8,071 nt of DNA, from assembly GCA_015478675.1 (NCBI GenBank), contig JADMIH010000170.1, positions 1 to 8,071 of the forward strand, given 5' to 3'. The notes under the pieces were generated by a model, which was given only the letters and a program-made list of their open reading frames with translations, was not told the DNA's origin and did not search any database. Origin of the DNA: Chloroflexota bacterium. GTDB lineage: Bacteria > Chloroflexota > Chloroflexia > QHBQ01 > JADMIH01. A program made the position numbers and the translations under genes. The number at the start of each line of letters is the position of its first letter. Position 1 is the stretch's first letter. Positions 6,759 to 8,071 of this stretch are shown here, one piece after another.

Positions 6759-7019
6759 ATGAATACAGATCCCAATCCCTTCCGCAACTCTCCCGATGCT
6801 GATCGTTCTGATAGCACCACTGAGGCGGCATCTACCGATACTCAGGACTTCGCCGAGGACACCGGTATCGAGGTAGCCGACGATGACTCAGTAGACGATG
6901 CGGGCTCCGCCGCCGCGAGCATGCTTGACATGCCGGAGATGGCTGTGGATAGCACAACTTCCGGCGGTAGCAACATAGAGGCAAACACGCCTCCCGGCGT
7001 GAGCGACCTGCCGATGTAA
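6759..7019 (+). CDS. Small, highly acidic, probably disordered protein of unknown function
   Basis: This 86-residue frame starts at ATG 6759 with a strong ribosome binding site (AGGAGG at 6748-6753, 5 bp away). A TTG at 6726 could add 11 residues but lacks such a site. The protein is rich in Asp, Glu, Ser, Thr and Ala, with hardly any basic residues after position 16 and no hydrophobic core, membrane segment or signal peptide. I expect it to be disordered and strongly negatively charged. I do not recognise a family. The last codons (S-D-L-P-M) and the stop TAA at 7017-7019 lie inside the left arm of a 25-bp perfect inverted repeat, so the present C-terminus may have been supplied by an inserted element. 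It is divergent from the molybdoenzyme gene and upstream of a tRNA gene; no functional partner is evident. Strength of the ribosome binding site is the main argument that it is a real gene. Confidence 0.6.
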   Translation: MNTDPNPFRNSPDADRSDSTTEAASTDTQDFAEDTGIEVADDDSVDDAGSAAASMLDMPEMAVDSTTSGGSNIEANTPPGVSDLPM

Positions 7020-7094
7020 GCCGAGATGGCACACCCATATCTGACTTCGCATCAGCCCTGCTTGGCGTTATCTCGGCTTACATCGGCAGGTCGC
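7003..7094. repeat. Perfect 25-bp inverted repeat spanning the stop codon of the acidic protein gene
   Basis: Positions 7003-7027 and 7070-7094 are exact reverse complements over all 25 bases (left arm begins GCGACCTGCCGATGTAAGCC). The intervening 42 bases have no obvious gene; two G-T wobbles and a G-C could lengthen the stem inward. The left arm contains the last five codons and stop of the acidic protein gene. GA flanks the outer end of both arms, but two bases are too few to prove a target duplication. No T-run follows. It could be a small non-autonomous element with terminal inverted repeats, an RNA hairpin protecting or ending the transcript, or a local inverted duplication. Confidence 0.9.
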
Positions 7095-7136
7095 GAAATG
7101 TCCACTTCGTAGAGCCTGTACATCAAAGCGCATCTC

Positions 7137-7165
7137 TTGAAACGAGGTGCCTCATAGACTATAAT
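7137..7165 (+). promoter_or_regulatory. tRNA-Arg promoter
   Basis: TTGAAA (7137-7142), a 17-bp spacer and TATAAT (7160-7165) make a near-consensus sigma70-type promoter. Transcription would begin near 7172, only a few bases before the mature tRNA 5' end. Confidence 0.85.
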
Positions 7166-7175
7166 TGCTACAGAC

Positions 7176-7251
7176 GCGCCCGTAGCTCAGTCGGATAGAG
7201 CACTGGCCTCCGAAGCCAGGCGCGGGGGTTCAAGTCCCTCCGGGCGTACCA
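7176..7251 (+). tRNA. tRNA-Arg (anticodon CCG)
   Basis: A full cloverleaf of 76 nt including encoded CCA. The acceptor stem is GCGCCCG (7176-7182) with CGGGCGT (7241-7247), closed by a G-U pair at position 1. The D arm is GCTC/GAGC (7185-7188, 7198-7201). The anticodon stem CTGGC/GCCAG encloses loop CTCCGAA, with anticodon CCG at 7210-7212, which reads arginine codon CGG. The variable loop has 4 nt. The T arm is GGGGG-TTCAAGT-CCCTC (7224-7240). The discriminator is A7248, followed by CCA at 7249-7251. Confidence 0.97.
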
Positions 7252-7271
7252 GGCCAAAGCCTCGTGCTGAG

Positions 7272-7366
7272 ATATTGTGAGTTCTACGACAATATGGCAC
7301 TGAATGCTACATTTTAGCTATAAAATCGCAGTGCCAGGTTTTACCTAATAAAGCACGAAACGTGCT
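7272..7366 (+). repeat. Cluster of hairpins downstream of tRNA-Arg
   Basis: Several stems lie close together. ATATTGT (7272-7278) pairs with ACAATAT (7289-7295). TGGCACTG (7295-7302) pairs with CAGTGCCA (7329-7336) and encloses ATTTTA-GCTA-TAAAAT (7311-7326). AGCACG (7352-7357) pairs with CGTGCT (7361-7366). TTTT at 7339-7342, two bases after the large stem, makes it a weak candidate terminator for the tRNA transcript. No protein gene is seen between the tRNA and 7488. A further CTATGC-TG-GCATAG lies at 7422-7435. Confidence 0.55.
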
Positions 7367-7488
7367 GAAACCATAGAGAAGGGGCTACGACCTTAATGGT
7401 GCGGCCACTATCTTTGTCTCGCTATGCTGGCATAGTCTTAGCACCTCTACCTATTGCCCTCATGCTTTACCGCAGATAGCGCCAGTTA

Positions 7489-7960
7489 TGGTGACCCCCA
7501 TTGTCGAGACAATCAAGAGGCAATTTCTAAGGTGAGATTTCCTCCTTTCAGGTGGGGTGTTGATAGCTCCGTTGAAGCCGCTGTCCGGCAGTAGATAGCC
7601 GCCGGTGTCTGGTAGCCGAGTGCCTGGTGTGGCCGCTCATTGTTGTAGAACTCTATGTAGTCGTTCAGGCTCTGCCTCGCCTGCTTCGCGGTAGAATATT
7701 CGCGCAGGTACACCTCCTCGTATTTGATTGTTCGCCAAAGCCGCTCCGTGAAGATGTTGTCCACAAACCGACCTCTCCCGTCCATGCTGATGCGTACTCC
7801 CGCCTCTTCTAACAGGCTCGTGTACTGAGGAGAGGTAAAATGGCTCCCCTGATCTGAGTTCCATATAGTAGGTGTAGCTCTGACAAGAGCCGCTCGTGCT
7901 GCCAACATGACGAAGCCCTGCTCCATGTCACGGCTCAACTCCCAACTCAGTAAGAGGTCT
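7489..7960 (-). mobile_element. IS3-family insertion sequence remnant (3' part)
   Basis: The remnant holds the end of an IS3-type orfB and its downstream terminus. On the plus strand the terminus begins TGGTGACCCCCATTGTC at 7489, fitting the 5'-TG start usual for IS3-family ends, and contains TTGTC-GA-GACAA (7501-7512). The other end, orfA and the first part of orfB are absent; similarity to the transposase fades near 7957. The inner boundary is approximate and the outer one is inferred from the terminal sequence. Confidence 0.6.
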
Positions 7961-7965
7961 TCCAC
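7513..7965 (-). pseudogene. IS3-family transposase OrfB, 5'-truncated
   Basis: This is the C-terminal part of an rve-type DDE integrase domain, which cuts and joins the ends of the insertion sequence. The open frame can begin at GTG 7965. Recognisable family sequence starts at LLSWELS (residues 4-10) and continues through WNSDQGSHFTS, ISMDGRGRFVDN and TERLWRTIKYEEVYL to YNNERPHQALGYQTPAAIY. The second catalytic Asp (in SDQG) and the Glu (in TERLW) are present and separated by 35 residues, as expected. The first Asp and everything before it are missing, so the protein cannot be an active transposase. No frameshift is seen inside the remaining 150 residues, so the truncation is probably recent. 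It lies next to a plus-strand frame that looks like the start of another transposase, suggesting one element cut into the other. Confidence 0.85.
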
Positions 7966-7973
7966 AGATAAGT

Positions 7974-8001
7974 TGACACAAGGCGCGGGAAATGCTAAGA
8001 T
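7974..8001 (+). promoter_or_regulatory. Promoter candidate for the edge transposase-like frame
   Basis: TTGACA (7974-7979, full -35 consensus), a 16-bp spacer and TAAGAT (7996-8001). Transcription would start right at or just before ATG 8009, so the message might be leaderless. Confidence 0.4.
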
Positions 8002-8008
8002 TGAGAGT

Positions 8009-8071
8009 ATGGAAAAGCTCTCAAGCGAACAAGAATACCAACAGTTACGAACAGTGCTAAATGAAAAGCAG
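8009..8071 (+). CDS. N-terminus of a possible second transposase, cut by the window end
   Basis: A frame opens at ATG 8009 and stays open to the edge, giving 21 residues: MEKLSSEQEY then QQLRTVLNEKQ. The pattern Y-x-x-L-x-x-x-L-N-E-K-Q resembles the first residues of ISAzo13-type transposases (Y..L...LNE+QRRL...EA). This is a weak, short match. It starts within about 50 bp of the point where the IS3 transposase loses its 5' part, as expected if this element inserted there. Only GAGAG just before the ATG could act as ribosome binding site. Confidence 0.35.
   Translation, partial: MEKLSSEQEYQQLRTVLNEKQ

Noticed and set aside
1..8071. CRISPR array, rRNA, toxin-antitoxin pair or phage genes
   Set aside because: No regularly spaced direct repeats, rRNA-like sequence, or paired small genes of such families were seen.

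Overview
This is a bacterial chromosome segment with moderate to moderately high GC content, good Shine-Dalgarno sites, sigma70-like promoters and a tRNA gene with encoded CCA. The gene set suggests an aerobic Gram-positive-like or Chloroflexota-type bacterium: a B12-dependent acyl-CoA mutase large subunit encoded without its cobalamin domain, a soluble diiron acyl-ACP desaturase, and a membrane-anchored sulfite-oxidase-fold molybdoenzyme. The phylum is inferred from gene content only. Actinobacteria are the main alternative.

Layout, left to right. (1) 1-660: the wreck of a restriction-modification locus. The first 54 codons of a beta-class DNA methyltransferase break off inside catalytic motif IV. 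They face a shortened MutH/BcnI-like endonuclease gene on the other strand, with only 4 bp between the two stop codons. (2) 730-3047: a promoter, then an acyl-CoA mutase large subunit and a VOC-family protein 20 bp apart, probably one operon. The mutase active site reads as isobutyryl-CoA-mutase-like (Phe and Gln where methylmalonyl-CoA mutase has Tyr and Arg). (3) 3048-4321: a GC-rich hairpin repeat, a promoter and an acyl-ACP desaturase with all six diiron ligands. (4) 4322-4487: a convergent gap with a 20-bp perfect palindrome. (5) 4488-6527, minus strand: four membrane helices, then an internal twin-arginine signal-anchor, a long Pro/Thr/Ala linker and an extracytoplasmic molybdopterin domain. 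(6) 6528-6758: a divergent promoter region with short repeats and palindromes. (7) 6759-7094: a small, very acidic protein gene whose stop codon lies inside one arm of a perfect 25-bp inverted repeat. (8) 7137-7251: a near-consensus promoter and tRNA-Arg(CCG). (9) 7252-8071: a run of hairpins, then the 3' part of an IS3-family element, whose transposase is cut at its 5' side next to the start of what looks like a second transposase.

Functionally, the mutase and the desaturase both belong to acyl-thioester metabolism (branched-chain acyl-CoA rearrangement, unsaturated fatty acid formation), which would fit control of membrane lipid composition. That link is inference. The small cobalamin-binding mutase subunit is not in the window. 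The molybdoenzyme is probably a cell-surface oxidoreductase of unknown substrate. Both ends of the window (restriction-modification remnant on the left, insertion sequences on the right) show deletion and transposition. No complete new defence or mobile system is present. The features most worth following up are the predicted dual Sec/Tat molybdoenzyme, the 25-bp inverted repeat at the stop codon of the acidic protein, and the convergently truncated restriction-modification pair. No stretch longer than 300 bases is without a gene.
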